Source of the DNA: Deltaproteobacteria bacterium | GTDB lineage: Bacteria > Myxococcota_A > Polyangia > Polyangiales > Ga0077539 | Assembly: GCA_016218725.1 (NCBI GenBank) | Contig: JACRDB010000141.1 | Coordinates: 1-63,338, forward strand | DNA: 63,338 nucleotides | Direction: 5' to 3' | In this document: positions 15,497 to 24,460 of the stretch, in pieces | How the letters are laid out: the number at the start of each line of letters is the position of its first letter | How positions within the stretch are numbered: the first letter of the stretch is position 1 | The notes under the pieces: generated by a model | What the model was told of the DNA's origin: nothing | Seen by the model: the letters and a program-made list of their open reading frames with translations, nothing else | Database searches by the model: none | Made by a program: the position numbers and the translations under genes

Positions 15497-16899
15497 GGGG
15501 TGCGGTTGCTGGGGACGGCGTCGGTCACCGCCGCGGCGTCCGCGGCCTTGACCGCGGGCTCCGGCGCCGGGAGCCCCGCGGGCTGGGCGCTCTCCGTGGG
15601 GACGCCCTGGAGGTAGAGCATCATCACCTGCCGCAGCGGGCCCATGAGCACGTCCGCCACGACGTCCGCGGTGCCCGCCATGGCCTTGACGCGCAGCTCC
15701 CGCGCCAGCCTCTGCGGAACGTCATTGCCCACGTTGGGCATCGCCGACAGCGCCGCGGACAGCACCGACGAGAGCAGCGCGTTGCCGAGCTCCGTGTCCA
15801 GGAACGCCGCCACGCGCAACCTCATGGACTCGTCGTCCGGCGCCAGGTGCCGGGACAGGAGCGCGATGATCGGGTCCCTGGTCAGCTTCACGAACTGCGA
15901 CCCGGCGAGCCTCCAGGCGGCGTCGCCTGCGTCGGTCTCCAGGGTCTTCAGGATCGGATTCGTCTTGTCCATCTTGGCCTCCGTACGCACCCGGGCTTCC
16001 CCGGGCCTGGCTTCACCCACCGCTGCGGTCGTCGCCTTCACTGCCATGACCTTCTCCTCGGCCTTCTCGGGCCTCGCCTCCGCGCCCTCGTCCTCGCCGG
16101 GCATGCGCGGCACCCAGGGTCCCACCCGGTCCACCCGCGAGGCCAGCGCACACGCCGTGCGCGCCAGCCAGAGCGCCACCTCCCGCGAGGCCTCGCCCCT
16201 CGCGAGCTCCCGCGACACCTGGAGGCACATCCCCCAGGCCGCCTCCGCCAGGCCCGCCTGCACCCACTGCTCCCGGGTGGGCACGGGGCTTCGCACCCAC
16301 TCCCGCATCACGTCCTTGCGGGCGCTGCGGTCCGTGCGGGTGATCGCCCCGCGCACCAGCCCGTCCACCGAGTGGCCGCCTACCGCCAGCAACGATGCAA
16401 TGTGCCGTAGCTGATGCACATACGCCGCCAGGAAGGGCCCCTCGTCCAGGGAGAGGTCCACCTCGGCCCTCACCCTCACCAGGGCGTCCCTGGCCGCGTC
16501 CACCATGGCCTCGAAGGGCGGCTGGTTTCCGGGTCCCGCGCCGCCCTCCACGGTCATCTGCGCGGCCGCCCCGGCCAGCTCCGCGGCGGTCTGCAGGAGG
16601 CTCTTCCGGAGCGCCGGGTCCGTCTGCGTGTGGGCCTCGCGCACCAGCTCCCGGCAGGCCCACACCAGCACCGCCCGGCCCCAGATCTCGTGCAGCACCC
16701 CCGCGGCGAGGGGCACGTCCCCCCGCGCGGCGCTCCACGCGGAGCCCACCGCGGACAACACCGACTGCCCCGAGAGCGTGTCCCGGAGCCCCTGGAGAAA
16801 GGTCCCCCCGAAGCGCCGGGAGCGCTCGTCCCAGGGAGCCTCGCGCCAGGGTCCACCCTGGAGCACCCCTTCGATGATCTGTCGCTCCTTGGATCCCAT
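15493..16899 (-). CDS. Unknown protein, 468 residues, helical
   Basis: ATG 16899 is chosen because a GGAGG box lies eight bases upstream; the frame is open a further 29 codons. The product is mostly helical. It has no signal peptide or clear membrane span in the first half, a charged Lys/Glu/Ala linker near 285-325, and a C-terminal helical part (about 325-445) with repeated hydrophobic runs such as GNALLSSVLSAALSAMP. I do not recognise a family. It overlaps tsaB by four bases and is divergent from the M20 peptidase gene, leaving 112 bases for both promoters. Confidence 0.8.
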   Translation of the reverse strand: MGSKERQIIEGVLQGGPWREAPWDERSRRFGGTFLQGLRDTLSGQSVLSAVGSAWSAARGDVPLAAGVLHEIWGRAVLVWACRELVREAHTQTDPALRKSLLQTAAELAGAAAQMTVEGGAGPGNQPPFEAMVDAARDALVRVRAEVDLSLDEGPFLAAYVHQLRHIASLLAVGGHSVDGLVRGAITRTDRSARKDVMREWVRSPVPTREQWVQAGLAEAAWGMCLQVSRELARGEASREVALWLARTACALASRVDRVGPWVPRMPGEDEGAEARPEKAEEKVMAVKATTAAVGEARPGEARVRTEAKMDKTNPILKTLETDAGDAAWRLAGSQFVKLTRDPIIALLSRHLAPDDESMRLRVAAFLDTELGNALLSSVLSAALSAMPNVGNDVPQRLARELRVKAMAGTADVVADVLMGPLRQVMMLYLQGVPTESAQPAGLPAPEPAVKAADAAAVTDAVPSNRTP

Positions 16900-17011
16900 C
16901 CGCGTCGCCTCCGGCACCCCGAAGGGTGAGTCACCCTCCACCCCCGCGCAAGCCTGCCCTTGGACGTACCCTGTCCCTCCGCCCATCGTTTACGGTGGTA
17001 CCACTCCCCCC

Positions 17012-18142
17012 ATGGACCAGGCGATCTCGTGGCTCAAACTCCAGCGACCCTCCATGGAGCGCCTCCTGGAGGAGCTGGTCCTGGTGTCTTCGCACTCCCT
17101 CGACAAGAGCGGCTGCAACAAGGTGGGCGAGGTCCTCCGCCGCGCCGTGCCCCTGCCCTGCGAGGTGGTCCCGGGGAAAAACCACGGTGACCACCTTTTC
17201 TTTCATGCACCTACCCCTGGGTGCAACGGTGGCGTGGTGCTGGTGGGGCACCTGGACACGGTGTTCCCTCGCGAGGCATGGGAGGGCTGGACGACGGACG
17301 GTGTCCTCGGGCGAGGCCCCGGCGCGCTGGACATGAAGGGCGGCCTGGTGGTGGTGGCCTTTGCGCTCCAGGCGCTTGTGGCCAGAGGGCTCCTGGGCGC
17401 CCTGCCCTTGACCTTCGCGGTGGTGAGCGACGAGGAGCTGGGCTCGCCGGAGAGCGCGGAGCTCCTTCGGGAGCGCGCCCGGGGCGCCCGGAGCGCGCTG
17501 GTCTTCGAGGCCGGGCGCGCGGGCGACCGGGTGGTCACCGCCCGCAAGGGCACCGGGACCCTGGAGGCCGTGGCGCACGGGAGGGCCGCCCACGCGGGCA
17601 ACCACCACCGCGACGGGGCCAACGCCATCCGCGCGATGGCGCGCTTCGTCGAGGCCGCCGAGGGCCTCACGGACCACGCCCGGGGCGTGACCGTGAACGT
17701 CGGGAAGATCGCTGGGGGCGTCGCGAAGAACAGCGTGCCCGCGCTCTGCCGGGCCTGGCTGGACCTGCGCTTCGAGGAGCCCTCGCAGGGCCCGGAGCTC
17801 CTCGCTGGCCTCCGGGCGCTGGCGGCCACGGAGCTCCTCCCGGGCACGCGGCTGGAGCTCCGGGAGGGCGCCGGCCGCGCGCCGCTCGTGGCCACGGACG
17901 CATCGCGCGCCCTGGCCGAGCGCTACGGCGCCTGCGCCGCGGAGGCGGGCCTCGGGCGCGGCGAGGCGCCGCGGCAGGGCGGCGGCAGCGACGCGAGCAC
18001 CACGGCCTCCGTGGGCGTCCCCTCGGTGGACGGCCTGGGCCCGCGGGGCGCGGGCTTCCACACCCTGGACGAGCGCGTGGAGCTCGCCTCCCTGGTCCCC
18101 AAGGCCGAGGCCCTGGTGCGGCTCCTCGCCCGCGGAGGGTGA
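17012..18142 (+). CDS. M20-family metallopeptidase (carboxypeptidase G2/ArgE-like)
   Basis: A 376-residue zinc-dependent peptidase or deacylase. Metal and catalytic motifs are visible: VLVGHLDTVFP (His and catalytic Asp, about 77), RGPGALDMKGG (bridging Asp, about 108), SDEELGSPES (catalytic Glu and zinc ligand, about 142), E-A-G-R and the terminal G-A-G-F-H-T-x-D-E. The dimerisation lid occupies about 180-295. The hydrolysed bond is an amide of an N-acyl or folate-type substrate; which one is not visible. I chose ATG 17012 because conserved sequence starts there, although the frame is open upstream. Confidence 0.9.
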   Translation: MDQAISWLKLQRPSMERLLEELVLVSSHSLDKSGCNKVGEVLRRAVPLPCEVVPGKNHGDHLFFHAPTPGCNGGVVLVGHLDTVFPREAWEGWTTDGVLGRGPGALDMKGGLVVVAFALQALVARGLLGALPLTFAVVSDEELGSPESAELLRERARGARSALVFEAGRAGDRVVTARKGTGTLEAVAHGRAAHAGNHHRDGANAIRAMARFVEAAEGLTDHARGVTVNVGKIAGGVAKNSVPALCRAWLDLRFEEPSQGPELLAGLRALAATELLPGTRLELREGAGRAPLVATDASRALAERYGACAAEAGLGRGEAPRQGGGSDASTTASVGVPSVDGLGPRGAGFHTLDERVELASLVPKAEALVRLLARGG

Positions 18143-18205
18143 ACGGAGGCCCTCCGGGCGAGTTCGTGACCGGGGCAGCGGGGTCCGCTAGACTCGCCGG
18201 GCCCG

Positions 18206-18562
18206 ATGGCCTCCCGTGAACTACCGCAGATGTGGAAGCTCTTCCTCATGACCATGGGCGCCGGCGTGGTGCTCGGGCTGGGGTACCCGTTCCTGGCGCT
18301 CGCGCTGGTGGGGAATCGTACGGCGCTCTTCGGCGCGAGCCTCGTGGTGGGCGTGGGCTTCGCCTTCACGCTGTACCTCCTGGAGAAGCTGGTGTTGCGC
18401 GCCTTCGTGCACAAGATGCACACGCTGGAGCGCGTGGTGGCGGGCACCCACCCCTCGGAGCTGCCGCCCCTGTGGGCCTCCAACGAGATCGACGAGGTCG
18501 AGCGCAGCGCGTCGCGCATCGTGGCGAAGCTCAACGCCGCCCGCGCCGAGGCCGAGCGGTGA
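18206..18562 (+). CDS. Two-pass membrane protein coupled to a kinase gene
   Basis: The 118 residues have two membrane helices (about 11-32 and 38-58) followed by a charged cytoplasmic helix of about 55 residues ending in a coiled-coil-like Glu/Arg/Ala stretch (EIDEVERSASRIVAKLNAA). The layout is like a HAMP-type linker after a second transmembrane helix. Its stop overlaps the GTG of the kinase gene, so both are made together. A likely role is to tether or signal to that kinase, which lacks a membrane span; this is an inference from context. Confidence 0.8.
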   Translation: MASRELPQMWKLFLMTMGAGVVLGLGYPFLALALVGNRTALFGASLVVGVGFAFTLYLLEKLVLRAFVHKMHTLERVVAGTHPSELPPLWASNEIDEVERSASRIVAKLNAARAEAER

Positions 18563-20547
18563 CGCTCCCGGAGGCCATGGTCGGGCGCACCCTGGGGCGC
18601 TGCCGGATCGAGCGGCTCCTGGGCGTCGGGGGCATGGGGGCGGTGTACCAGGCCACCCACGAGGCCCTCCAGATCCCCGTGGCGGTGAAGCTCCTCGGGG
18701 GGCCGAGCACCGACGGGACCCTCGGCCCGGACATGGCCGAGCGCTTCCTGCGCGAGGCCCAGCTCGCCGCCAGCCTGCGCCACCCGAACATTGTCCGGGT
18801 GCTCGACGCAAACATCGACCAGGGCGACCATTTCATCATCATGGAGCTCCTCCCGGGGGTGTCCCTGGCCTCGCTCCTGCGGCAGCGAGGGGCCCTCTCG
18901 GTGGAGGAGACCCGGCACCTCGGGCGCCAGGTGGCCGACGCCCTGGCCCACGCCCATGCGCGAGGGATCATCCACCGGGACATCAAACCCGACAATGTGA
19001 TGGTCGCTCCGGACGGAACGGCCGTCTTGACCGATTTTGGCATAGCCTCCATGGTGATGTCGCAGAACCGGCGCTTGACGCGGCAGGGGAGCGTGGTGGG
19101 GACGCCGTGGTACCTGGCGCCGGAGCAGGCCCGAGGGGACTCGAACGTGGACGCGCGGGCGGACGTGTACGCCCTCGGGGTGATGCTCTACGAGCTCCTG
19201 ACGGGGCTCCTGCCCTTCGACGCCGAGGACGCGATGCAGCAGATGGTGGCGCGTCTTACGACGGACCCGGTGCCTCTCTCGCGGCGCCGAGGGGACCTCC
19301 CGGCGCCGCTGGTGGCGCTGGTGGGGCGCATGCTGGCGCGGGAGCCCGAGCAGCGGGTGCAGACCGCGGCGGAGGTGGCCACGCACCTGGCGCCCGTGCC
19401 CGTGGGGGTTCCGGAGCCCCAGCACGGCGCGACGAGGGAGCCGACCACGGTGACGGACGCGGCGGCAGTGAGGGCCGGCGAGGTGCACCAGCGGGTGAAC
19501 GCCGTGGGGCTCCCGCTGCCTCCGCCGGACCCGACCAAGGCGCTGGACCTCAAGGTGGCGGACGTGAAGGCCATGCTGCGCCTCGCGGAGGACCTGAGCG
19601 CGGGGAGCGCGCACCTCCATGGGCTCTACCGCGCGGGCGAGGCGGACCTGGTGCTCTTCACGGACCGGCAGCCCGCGCTGGTCTTGCGGGTGACGCGGGG
19701 AGCGCCCTCGAGGGTGACCTTGCGCGAGGCGATGGCCGCGGCGATGGTGCGGGGCGAGGGCCTGGTGGCGGTACAGCCGCTGGAGGCCGAGGCGGTGGTG
19801 GCGCTGCGGGCCTGGCTGGACGGCGCCCGGGTTTTGGGGCCGCTGCCCGCGGAGCTCCTGAGGCCCCTCGGGCTCTTCATGCGACTACAGCGGAACCGCC
19901 TCTCCGGGGTGCTCTCGGTGATGGACCGCAACATGACGTCCCTGGCGCTCTTCCGGCAGGGGGCCCTCGGGGGGCTGTTCATCGCCCCGGGGCACCGCGG
20001 GGAGTTCGTGACGGAGACCCTCGGGGGCCTCGGGGCGTGGATCGAGAACTGCACGCCCGAGGGGCAGGTGTCCTTCCAGCTCCTGCCCGGGGAGGCCCCG
20101 AGCGCGGCGAGGGTGGTGCCCGAGGAGCTCCTGCGCGCGGCGCTGGCGGTGACCTCGGACGCGGTGGGGGCGCTGGCCGAGGACGCCCGCAAGGAGTTCG
20201 GCCTGGCGAGCGCGCAGGTGTTCTCCGCGGCGCTGCGGGACGCCACGGCGAGGGTGCGGGACCTGGTCCCGCAGGCGGCCTTCGGGGCGGGCGGGGGTGC
20301 CCGGGCGCTGGACGTGCAGCCCTTGTGGGAGCAGCTCCAGCGGGGCTCCGTGGCGGGCCGGGACGTGCTCACGGCGATGGCGCTGGAGGCGCTCTGCGCG
20401 GGGGCGCTGCGGGCGGCCGGGGAGACGCTCCCGCCGCGGCGGCTCGCCAAGGCCCGGGCGGCGTTCCTGGCGGCGCTCCTGAAGCGCCGGGACGCCCTGG
20501 ACGCGGTGGGCGTGACGGACGCGCTCCAGCGCCTCGCGGGGGGCTGA
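18559..20547 (+). CDS. Cytosolic Ser/Thr protein kinase with a long C-terminal regulatory part
   Basis: A 662-residue protein from GTG 18559 (overlapping the previous stop) or ATG 18577. The kinase domain spans about 8-270: GVGGMGAVY, VAVKLL, HRDIKPDNV, DFG and Y-L-A-P-E-Q-A-R-G are all intact. No hydrophobic span follows. The remaining 390 residues include a segment R-L-Q-R-N-R-L-S-G-V-L-S-V that resembles the start of DUF4388-type modules found in myxobacterial regulators, then a helical tail of unknown family. The two-pass protein encoded just upstream could supply the missing membrane link. Confidence 0.88.
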   Translation: MTLPEAMVGRTLGRCRIERLLGVGGMGAVYQATHEALQIPVAVKLLGGPSTDGTLGPDMAERFLREAQLAASLRHPNIVRVLDANIDQGDHFIIMELLPGVSLASLLRQRGALSVEETRHLGRQVADALAHAHARGIIHRDIKPDNVMVAPDGTAVLTDFGIASMVMSQNRRLTRQGSVVGTPWYLAPEQARGDSNVDARADVYALGVMLYELLTGLLPFDAEDAMQQMVARLTTDPVPLSRRRGDLPAPLVALVGRMLAREPEQRVQTAAEVATHLAPVPVGVPEPQHGATREPTTVTDAAAVRAGEVHQRVNAVGLPLPPPDPTKALDLKVADVKAMLRLAEDLSAGSAHLHGLYRAGEADLVLFTDRQPALVLRVTRGAPSRVTLREAMAAAMVRGEGLVAVQPLEAEAVVALRAWLDGARVLGPLPAELLRPLGLFMRLQRNRLSGVLSVMDRNMTSLALFRQGALGGLFIAPGHRGEFVTETLGGLGAWIENCTPEGQVSFQLLPGEAPSAARVVPEELLRAALAVTSDAVGALAEDARKEFGLASAQVFSAALRDATARVRDLVPQAAFGAGGGARALDVQPLWEQLQRGSVAGRDVLTAMALEALCAGALRAAGETLPPRRLAKARAAFLAALLKRRDALDAVGVTDALQRLAGG

Positions 20548-20555
20548 GGGGAGCG

Positions 20556-20984
20556 ATGGCCGAGGAGCCCTCCGGGCCGGTCCGGGGCCACGACGCGGCG
20601 ACGCGGTGGATCTCCGTGGCGGGCTCGCTGGCGGCGCTCCTGGTGCTGTTCCTGCACGCCTGGCTCGGGGTGAGCTACCGCACGCAGGACCCGGCGGGGG
20701 ACCTGTTCTCGAACCAGCTCTCGACCATCGCGGGGCTCACCGTGGCGTCGTTCCTGACGACGGCGCCGGAGTCCCGGCGCTGGGTGTACCTCGGGGTGTT
20801 CCCGACGATCCTGTGCGGGGTGGTGTTCCCGTGGCTCCACGCGCTGGCCACCCCGGGCTCCACGGCGCACCGGATGCTGAACGCGCTCTCGCCGGTGGGC
20901 ATGGCGATGCTGGCCTTCGGGGTCACCTGGGGCCTGCGCATCACCGCCGCGGACGACGCCACGGCGCTGGCCCGCAGGCGCTAA
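20556..20984 (+). CDS. Four-pass membrane protein of unknown function
   Basis: ATG 20556 follows a GAGGGGAG ribosome site and lies eight bases after the kinase stop, so it belongs to the same transcript. The 142 residues contain four hydrophobic helices (about 19-40, 53-70, 76-96 and 107-128) with short loops. No conserved family motif is recognised. The frame is open much further upstream, but that part is the antisense-like shadow of the kinase gene. It converges on the metallo-beta-lactamase gene with seven bases between. Confidence 0.75.
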   Translation: MAEEPSGPVRGHDAATRWISVAGSLAALLVLFLHAWLGVSYRTQDPAGDLFSNQLSTIAGLTVASFLTTAPESRRWVYLGVFPTILCGVVFPWLHALATPGSTAHRMLNALSPVGMAMLAFGVTWGLRITAADDATALARRR

Positions 20985-20991
20985 CGGCCCT

Positions 20992-21771
20992 TCAGGGCCC
21001 GAAGAGCGAGAGCTGCTTTGGCCCTCGGGTGGCGAGCTGCGTGACGCCCGTCTGGGAGGCCACCAGGAGCCGCGCGGGGTGCTCCGAGAGGGCCTCGGCG
21101 GCGCACTCCAGGGCGAGGCCCGGGGAGTTGTTGGTCTCCGAAAGGTGCATGAGCACCACGGTCTGCACCTCCCTCGGGAGGGCCTTCAAGAAGCCCCGGG
21201 TCTGGTGGTTGGACAGGTGCCCCTGGGCGCTCGCCACGCGCTTCTTGAGCGACGGGGGATAGGGCCCTCGCCAGAGCATCTCCGTGTCGTGGTTGCTCTC
21301 GATGAGCACGGCCTCGCAGCCCTTGACCAGGTCCTGGAGCTGCGGGGTGACCTCGCCGAGGTCCGTGGCCAGGAGCGCCGCGTGGCCCCGGGACGAGATC
21401 CGCAGGGCCACCTGGGCGGCGTCGTGAGGCAGGGGCTGCGGGCGCAGCTCCAGGTCCCCGATGCCGAAGGCCTGCCGCGCGGAGTAGACGCACACGCACG
21501 ACACGCCCGTGAGGGGGATCACCCGCCGGGTGGCCTCGGACACGAACACGGGGATGCCGAAGTGCCGGGCCACGGCCTCGGCGTTGGCCCAATGGTCCCG
21601 GTGGGCGTGGGTGATCACCTGCGCGGTGGGCGCGCCCTGGACGCACGCCCGCGCGAGCCTCACCTTGAGCTCCCGCACCGAGAGCCCCGCGTCCACGAGC
21701 ACCCGGCTGGTCCCGTGCTCGAAGAGTGACACGTTCCCCTTGGACCCGCTTGCCAGCACGGTGATGCGCAT
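20992..21771 (-). CDS. Metallo-beta-lactamase-fold hydrolase, YycJ/WalJ-like
   Basis: The 259-residue protein begins MRITVLASGSKGN, the typical start of the YycJ/WalJ group, with the metal-binding motif THAHRDH (about 54-60), further ligands in LLATDLGE and E-S-N-H-D, and a late H-L-S-N-H-Q. This group shows nuclease-like or phosphodiesterase activity linked to DNA or cell-wall homeostasis in firmicutes; its role here is not established. It starts at ATG 21771, one base after the stop of the small secreted protein gene upstream, so the two are coupled. Confidence 0.88.
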   Translation of the reverse strand: MRITVLASGSKGNVSLFEHGTSRVLVDAGLSVRELKVRLARACVQGAPTAQVITHAHRDHWANAEAVARHFGIPVFVSEATRRVIPLTGVSCVCVYSARQAFGIGDLELRPQPLPHDAAQVALRISSRGHAALLATDLGEVTPQLQDLVKGCEAVLIESNHDTEMLWRGPYPPSLKKRVASAQGHLSNHQTRGFLKALPREVQTVVLMHLSETNNSPGLALECAAEALSEHPARLLVASQTGVTQLATRGPKQLSLFGP

Positions 21772-21772
21772 C

Positions 21773-22018
21773 TCAGCAGTGATCCGGTGAGACGCAGGTG
21801 CCGCCCTGGGCCTGACAGTCCGCCGCCGAGCGCCAGCGGTACTGCCACCCGTGGACGAACACCCGACAGCAACAGAGCCCCGGCCCCGGGGGAGGTGGGG
21901 CCTGGTCGGTGGTTGTGGTGAACTGTGTGGTGCTGTGGGCCCCCACGGCGCGCGCCGGGGAGGGGGAGAGCCCGAGGAGGAGGCCGGAGAGCGCGAGGAC
22001 TGGGGCGCGGCTACGCAC
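21773..22018 (-). CDS. Small secreted protein with a CCCR motif
   Basis: An 81-residue product from GTG 22018. Residues 1-24 are a signal peptide (LALSGLLLGLSPSPARA). The mature part has a Thr/Pro-rich start and then G-L-C-C-C-R-V-F-V-H-G-W-Q-Y, C-Q-A-Q-G-G-T-C and a C-terminal Cys, giving six cysteines for three possible disulfides. It overlaps the promoter region of the divergent thioesterase gene. I do not recognise the family. Confidence 0.7.
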   Translation of the reverse strand: MRSRAPVLALSGLLLGLSPSPARAVGAHSTTQFTTTTDQAPPPPGPGLCCCRVFVHGWQYRWRSAADCQAQGGTCVSPDHC

Positions 22019-22089
22019 GAGATTTCACCGCCAGGGGGCTCTGGCGCGCTGGTACCCTGCGCGCCGGACCCTTCAACCCCACAGTGTGC

Positions 22090-22524
22090 ATGGACGAGAA
22101 CACCCTGGCAAACGTGCACATCCTTTTTGCGCAGACGATCCCCTTCAACCGCTTCCTGGGGATGGAGGTGGACCACCTGGAGACGGGCCTGGCGAGGCTG
22201 AGGCTACCGTTCCGTCCGGAGCTGATCGGCGACCCGATGCGTCCGGCCCTCCACGGGGGAGTGATCTCTGCGTTGTTGGACACCACCGGGGGCCTGGCGG
22301 TGTGGAGCCGGCTGACGCTCCAGGACCGGATCTCCACGGTGGACCTGCGGGTGGACTACCTGCTCCCGGGCCGAGCCGAGCTCCTCCTGGCGGAGGCGAG
22401 GGTGCGGCGCCTGGGCAACCACCTGGGCGTGGCGGCGCTGCGGGCGTGGCACCCGGACCAGCCCGACGAGAGCGTGGCCGAGGGCATGGCGGTGTACAAC
22501 ATCCGCCGACACCATGGAGGCTGA
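22090..22524 (+). CDS. Hotdog-fold thioesterase, PaaI-like
   Basis: The 144 residues form a single hotdog domain. The family pattern is clear: N-R-F-L-G-M-E-V, then M-R-P-A-L-H-G-G-V-I-S-A-L-L-D-T-T-G-G (about 49-67) containing the catalytic H-G-G and Asp, and a late R-R-L-G-N-H. Such enzymes hydrolyse acyl-CoA or phenylacetyl-CoA type thioesters; the substrate is unknown. I start at ATG 22090, where the fold begins. It overlaps tadA by 11 bases. Confidence 0.88.
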   Translation: MDENTLANVHILFAQTIPFNRFLGMEVDHLETGLARLRLPFRPELIGDPMRPALHGGVISALLDTTGGLAVWSRLTLQDRISTVDLRVDYLLPGRAELLLAEARVRRLGNHLGVAALRAWHPDQPDESVAEGMAVYNIRRHHGG

Positions 22525-22987
22525 GCGCGACCAGCGCGCGATGCGCCTGGCGCTGGACGAGGCGCGGGTGGCGGCGCTGCGGGGCGAGGTGCCCGTGGGG
22601 TGCGTGCTGGTGGAGGACGCGACGGAGCGGGTCCTGGGCCGGGGGCACAACCTCCGGGAGCTCCTCGGGGACCCGACGGCCCACGCGGAGGTGGTGGCGC
22701 TGCGTGCGGCTGCGCTGGCGCGGGGCTCCTGGCGGCTGGACGGGGTGACCGCGTACGTCACGCTGGAGCCCTGCGCGATGTGCGCGGGGGCCCTGGTGAA
22801 CGCGCGGGTGCGCCGGGTGGTCTACGGCTGCGACGACCCGCGGGCGGGGTGCCTGCGGTCGCTGTACCAGCTCGGCGAGGACGCGCGGCTCAACCACCGC
22901 TACGAGGTCACCGCGGGGGTGCTGGGCGAGGAGAGCGCGGCGCTGCTCAAGGGGTTCTTCCGGGCGCTGCGGGCGCGGGGGGCCTGA
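22514..22987 (+). CDS. tadA: tRNA-specific adenosine deaminase
   Basis: TadA deaminates A34 to inosine in tRNA-Arg(ACG). The 157 residues carry the zinc-dependent deaminase signature: T-A-H-A-E-V-V-A-L (about 55-63, zinc His and catalytic Glu) and P-C-A-M-C-A-G-A (about 86-93, two zinc cysteines), plus the N-terminal GEVPVGCVLV. Length is normal. It starts inside the thioesterase gene and is followed 42 bases later by two serine tRNA genes. Confidence 0.95.
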   Translation: MEAERDQRAMRLALDEARVAALRGEVPVGCVLVEDATERVLGRGHNLRELLGDPTAHAEVVALRAAALARGSWRLDGVTAYVTLEPCAMCAGALVNARVRRVVYGCDDPRAGCLRSLYQLGEDARLNHRYEVTAGVLGEESAALLKGFFRALRARGA

Positions 22988-23029
22988 GGGCGGTTGACAG
23001 GGCGGGTGGGATTTGTCAGGGTGCCCGGC

Positions 23030-23116
23030 GGAGAGCTGGCCGAGTGGTCGAAGGCGCTTGACTCGAAATCAAGTGTACCCTTACGGGTACCAGGGGTTCG
23101 AATCCCTTGCTCTCCG
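23030..23116 (+). tRNA. tRNA-Ser (anticodon CGA)
   Basis: An 87-base class II tRNA. Acceptor GGAGAGC pairs with GCTCTCC, the anticodon stem is CTTGA/TCAAG with loop CTCGAAA, a long variable arm follows (TACCC/GGGTA), and the discriminator is G73. CCA is not encoded. Reads UCG. Confidence 0.96.
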
Positions 23117-23143
23117 CTGACGAGCTTCGCGTCCCACGCACCA

Positions 23144-23233
23144 GGAGAGGTGACCGAGTGGTCGAAGGTGCATGACTGGAAATCATGTGAACCGGCAACG
23201 GTTCCGCGGGTTCGAATCCCGCCCTCTCCGCCA
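23144..23233 (+). tRNA. tRNA-Ser (anticodon GGA) with encoded CCA
   Basis: A second class II tRNA 27 bases downstream of the first. Acceptor GGAGAGG/CCTCTCC, anticodon stem CATGA/TCATG with loop CTGGAAA, variable arm AACCG/CGGTT, G73, and CCA at 23231-23233. Reads UCC and UCU. The tandem with the preceding tRNA-Ser is probably one transcript. Confidence 0.96.
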
Positions 23234-23371
23234 GCCAAGTCGTTGATATTATTGGTGATCTCGTCGTCGGCATGAACTCGTCCTACGCGGGCCCCGCCCT
23301 CCCTCGAAGGTCACTCCCCTGGTGGGGAATGTCACGTCGAACACCACACGGCGCTCAGCGACTCTCGTCGC

Positions 23372-24229
23372 TCACGCGGCCCGCCTCAGGTGTTCGTTGA
23401 TGCGCAGCGTCTCGCGGCGGTCGCCCAGATCGAACGCGAGGTCGGCGAAGTCGAGCGGCGCATCGAGCGCGTGCACGAGGCGGTGGTGGTTGGGGCAGAG
23501 CAGCGCCATGTTCTCCAGCGCGTCACCGCCTCCGCGGCTGAGCCACTGGAGGTGGTGCCCCTCGCACACGTCGACGGCGTGCGCCGTGCGCGACTCCCAC
23601 GCGCAGAGCTGGCAGCGGCCGCGGTACATCCTGCGGAGCGCCTCCACATGCGCGCGGCTGCGAGCTACGGCCTCCCGTACGATCCACCGGCGGCGGTCGT
23701 CGCCCATGCCGCTGCCCAGGTCGTAGAGCGTCTCGGTGATCACCTCGGGAGAGGCGCGCGCAACGACCAGCTCCAGCCGCTCCTCATCGACGCGGTGGGC
23801 GCGCGCTTCGAGCGGGAGGCCGCGCGCGAACGCGGCGAGCGACCGATGGTCGGCGAGCGAGAGCTTGCGAACCGCGCCGGGACCCTGGAAGGAATGCCCG
23901 AGCACGCCACGCCCCACCGAGAGGTCGAACCCGCGGATCAGCAGCTCCGCGTCGGGCCCTTCGTCGGTGGCGAAGTAGCGCGAGCGCTCACGGTCGCCCC
24001 ACACGCGGTAGGGGCCGTAGGGGTATCCCGCCGGGTTGCGCGTCTTCGCACGCACGACGAGCTCCGCGGCCAGCACGTAGCGCCCGCCCGCGTTGCGCGT
24101 GAAGGCCCACACGCTATCGCCGCGCTCGATCTCATGCAGCCGCTGCGACGACTGGTTCAGGTGAAAGGCCACCCCCTCGTCGAGGTCGCGGTGGTAGTTG
24201 TCTCCGCGCCAGAAATACAGCAGCGGCAT
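23372..24229 (-). CDS. HNH endonuclease with an N-terminal substrate-recognition-like domain
   Basis: I start at ATG 24229, where conserved sequence begins (MPLLYFWRGDNYHRDL); the product is 285 residues. The N-terminal 110 residues look like a beta-rich PUA/EVE-like or restriction-type recognition domain (DSVWAFTRN, YGPYRVWGD). The C-terminal HNH nuclease shows CQLCAW (about 210), DVCEGHHLQW (about 225) and N-M-A-L-L-C-P-N-H-H-R (about 242-252). This domain pair suggests a modification-dependent or type IV-like restriction enzyme; that is inference. It lies just past the tRNA-Ser pair on the opposite strand, which fits a mobile or defence gene. Confidence 0.82.
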   Translation of the reverse strand: MPLLYFWRGDNYHRDLDEGVAFHLNQSSQRLHEIERGDSVWAFTRNAGGRYVLAAELVVRAKTRNPAGYPYGPYRVWGDRERSRYFATDEGPDAELLIRGFDLSVGRGVLGHSFQGPGAVRKLSLADHRSLAAFARGLPLEARAHRVDEERLELVVARASPEVITETLYDLGSGMGDDRRRWIVREAVARSRAHVEALRRMYRGRCQLCAWESRTAHAVDVCEGHHLQWLSRGGGDALENMALLCPNHHRLVHALDAPLDFADLAFDLGDRRETLRINEHLRRAA

Positions 24230-24460
24230 CGGTCGTGCCACGTTTATAGCGCCAGCACCCGAGATCGCCACCACGAAGCTCGTGACGCCGCCCGACGGGC
24301 CCACCCCACCAGCCTCACCCGGTCCTGAACGCCTCGCCCGAGCCCCTGGTCGCGACCGCGCCCCCTACCTCGACGCGGTCGGCGATCGTCTGCGCGCTCA
24401 TGGCGCCGAGGGTACCTCGCTCGCCGTCCTCGATGGTTGACACCACCCGCCGGAGCGCCG

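Noticed and set aside
24315..24401. 28-codon minus-strand frame just before the HNH gene, beginning MSAQTIADRVEVGG
   Set aside because: Too short, no ribosome site and no partner. The HNH protein has a natural start at 24229.
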